A DNA stretch of 14,585 bases from a bacterium. GTDB taxonomy: Bacteria; CBDUZB01; JAGLHV01. The stretch's first letter is position 1; every line of letters starts with the position of its first letter. Of the stretch, positions 14,233 through 14,585 are shown piece by piece. The translations under genes and the position numbers were made by a program. The notes under the pieces are model-generated. The model had not been told where the DNA came from. It ran no database searches and was given only the letters and a program-made list of their open reading frames with translations. Where the stretch lies: positions 1 through 14,585 of the forward strand of contig JAGLHV010000005.1 of assembly GCA_023143305.1 (NCBI GenBank), read 5' to 3'.

Positions 14233-14585
14233 TTATTTTTTCCTTTTTTTCAAATGTCCTTTTATGGTTTGAGAACAAAGCGCATAATAAGAACACTTTT
14301 TAAAACAAATATTTTTCTCACCGTTAAGATGTCTCATTTTACAATGGTGAAAATCTTTAGCCATTTGATTAATTTTATCTTTCACCGCTTCACTCAATTT
14401 AGTAAAACCGATACCAACAGTATATGTCCCTGTTTTTTCTTCTACTCTAACTATTTTTCCTACTACTTTTTTGATTTTTAATCCGGGAATATTTATGCTT
14501 AATTCCAGTAAAGATTTTTCCGGTAAAGGAATAAAAGTAATTACTACCACCCCTCCGGCACTCAAATCCATCATAATCCCCGGAA
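14233..14585 (-). CDS. PilZ-domain protein with Cys-containing C-terminal tail (5' end cut by window)
   Basis: The frame stays open through the right edge, so the gene enters from outside and the ATG at 14572-14574 is probably internal. Counting from that Met, the visible part has the PilZ motif DLSAGG (3-8; family pattern D/N-x-S-x-x-G), strands about 10-60 with VVGKIVRVEE and YTVGIGFTKLS, and a helix EAVKDKINQMAKDF. The upstream RxxxR that completes cyclic-di-GMP binding lies outside the window. A basic tail follows with four cysteines (78, 90, 94, 100: C-x11-C-x3-C-x5-C) and His 76, 77 and 82, ending KKRKK. PilZ proteins bind cyclic-di-GMP or act as adaptors in motility and surface traits. 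The tail could bind a metal, but that is inference. Confidence 0.8.
   Translation of the reverse strand, partial: PGIMMDLSAGGVVVITFIPLPEKSLLELSINIPGLKIKKVVGKIVRVEEKTGTYTVGIGFTKLSEAVKDKINQMAKDFHHCKMRHLNGEKNICFKKCSYYALCSQTIKGHLKKRKK

Overview
The window looks like chromosomal DNA from an AT-rich, Gram-negative (diderm) bacterium. Diderm architecture is shown by a C-terminal OmpA-type peptidoglycan-binding domain on a large beta-barrel protein, a PorV/UPF0164-type outer-membrane protein ending in Phe, and a secreted enzyme with a 'NPFNP' FlgD/T9SS-like tail. This mix, plus archease and a PilZ protein, is typical of uncultivated candidate-phylum lineages (for example Omnitrophota, Firestonebacteria or WOR-3-like groups). 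That placement is an inference and is weak. No 16S, tRNA or other strong taxonomic marker is visible.

Minus strand, 9355 down to 1: an apparent surface-glycan operon. A good sigma70-type promoter (TTGACT-N17-TATAAA, 9327-9355) precedes three paralogous clan GH-A glycoside hydrolases (627, 710 and 485 aa). A PorV-like outer-membrane protein follows, then a very large outer-membrane protein with FlgD-like Ig and OmpA domains that runs off the left edge. Genes 710/485 and 485/PorV overlap by ATGA, so they are translationally coupled. The last gene has its own promoter (TTTACA-N17-TATAAA, 2551-2579). The three enzymes share a TIM barrel with intact catalytic Glu pairs but differ in their tails: none, a C-terminal membrane anchor, or a FlgD/T9SS-like sorting-type domain. 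The two larger enzymes also carry an N-terminal helical domain and a pair of EF-hand-like calcium loops inserted in the first part of the barrel.

Minus strand, 10715-9444: an ArsB/NhaD (ion transporter superfamily) permease. Its promoter -10 box lies inside a perfect 11-bp inverted repeat that abuts the start codon, so it is probably repressor-controlled and nearly leaderless. A probable terminator separates it from the glycan operon.

Plus strand, 10852-14209: gyrA followed 40 nt later by an archease gene. A good promoter (TTGAAA-N17-TATTAT) lies about 200 nt upstream of gyrA. Between them sits a 153-bp MITE-like element with inverted ends, which would place a folded repeat in the gyrA 5' leader. 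Downstream of archease are a GC-rich repeat fragment and a 55-nt, perfectly symmetric hairpin followed by seven T, between convergent genes. A PilZ-domain protein with a Cys-containing tail enters from the right edge on the minus strand.

The strongest candidate for something undescribed is the three-enzyme operon with its PorV-like/OmpA surface partners and the calcium-loop insertion in the barrel.
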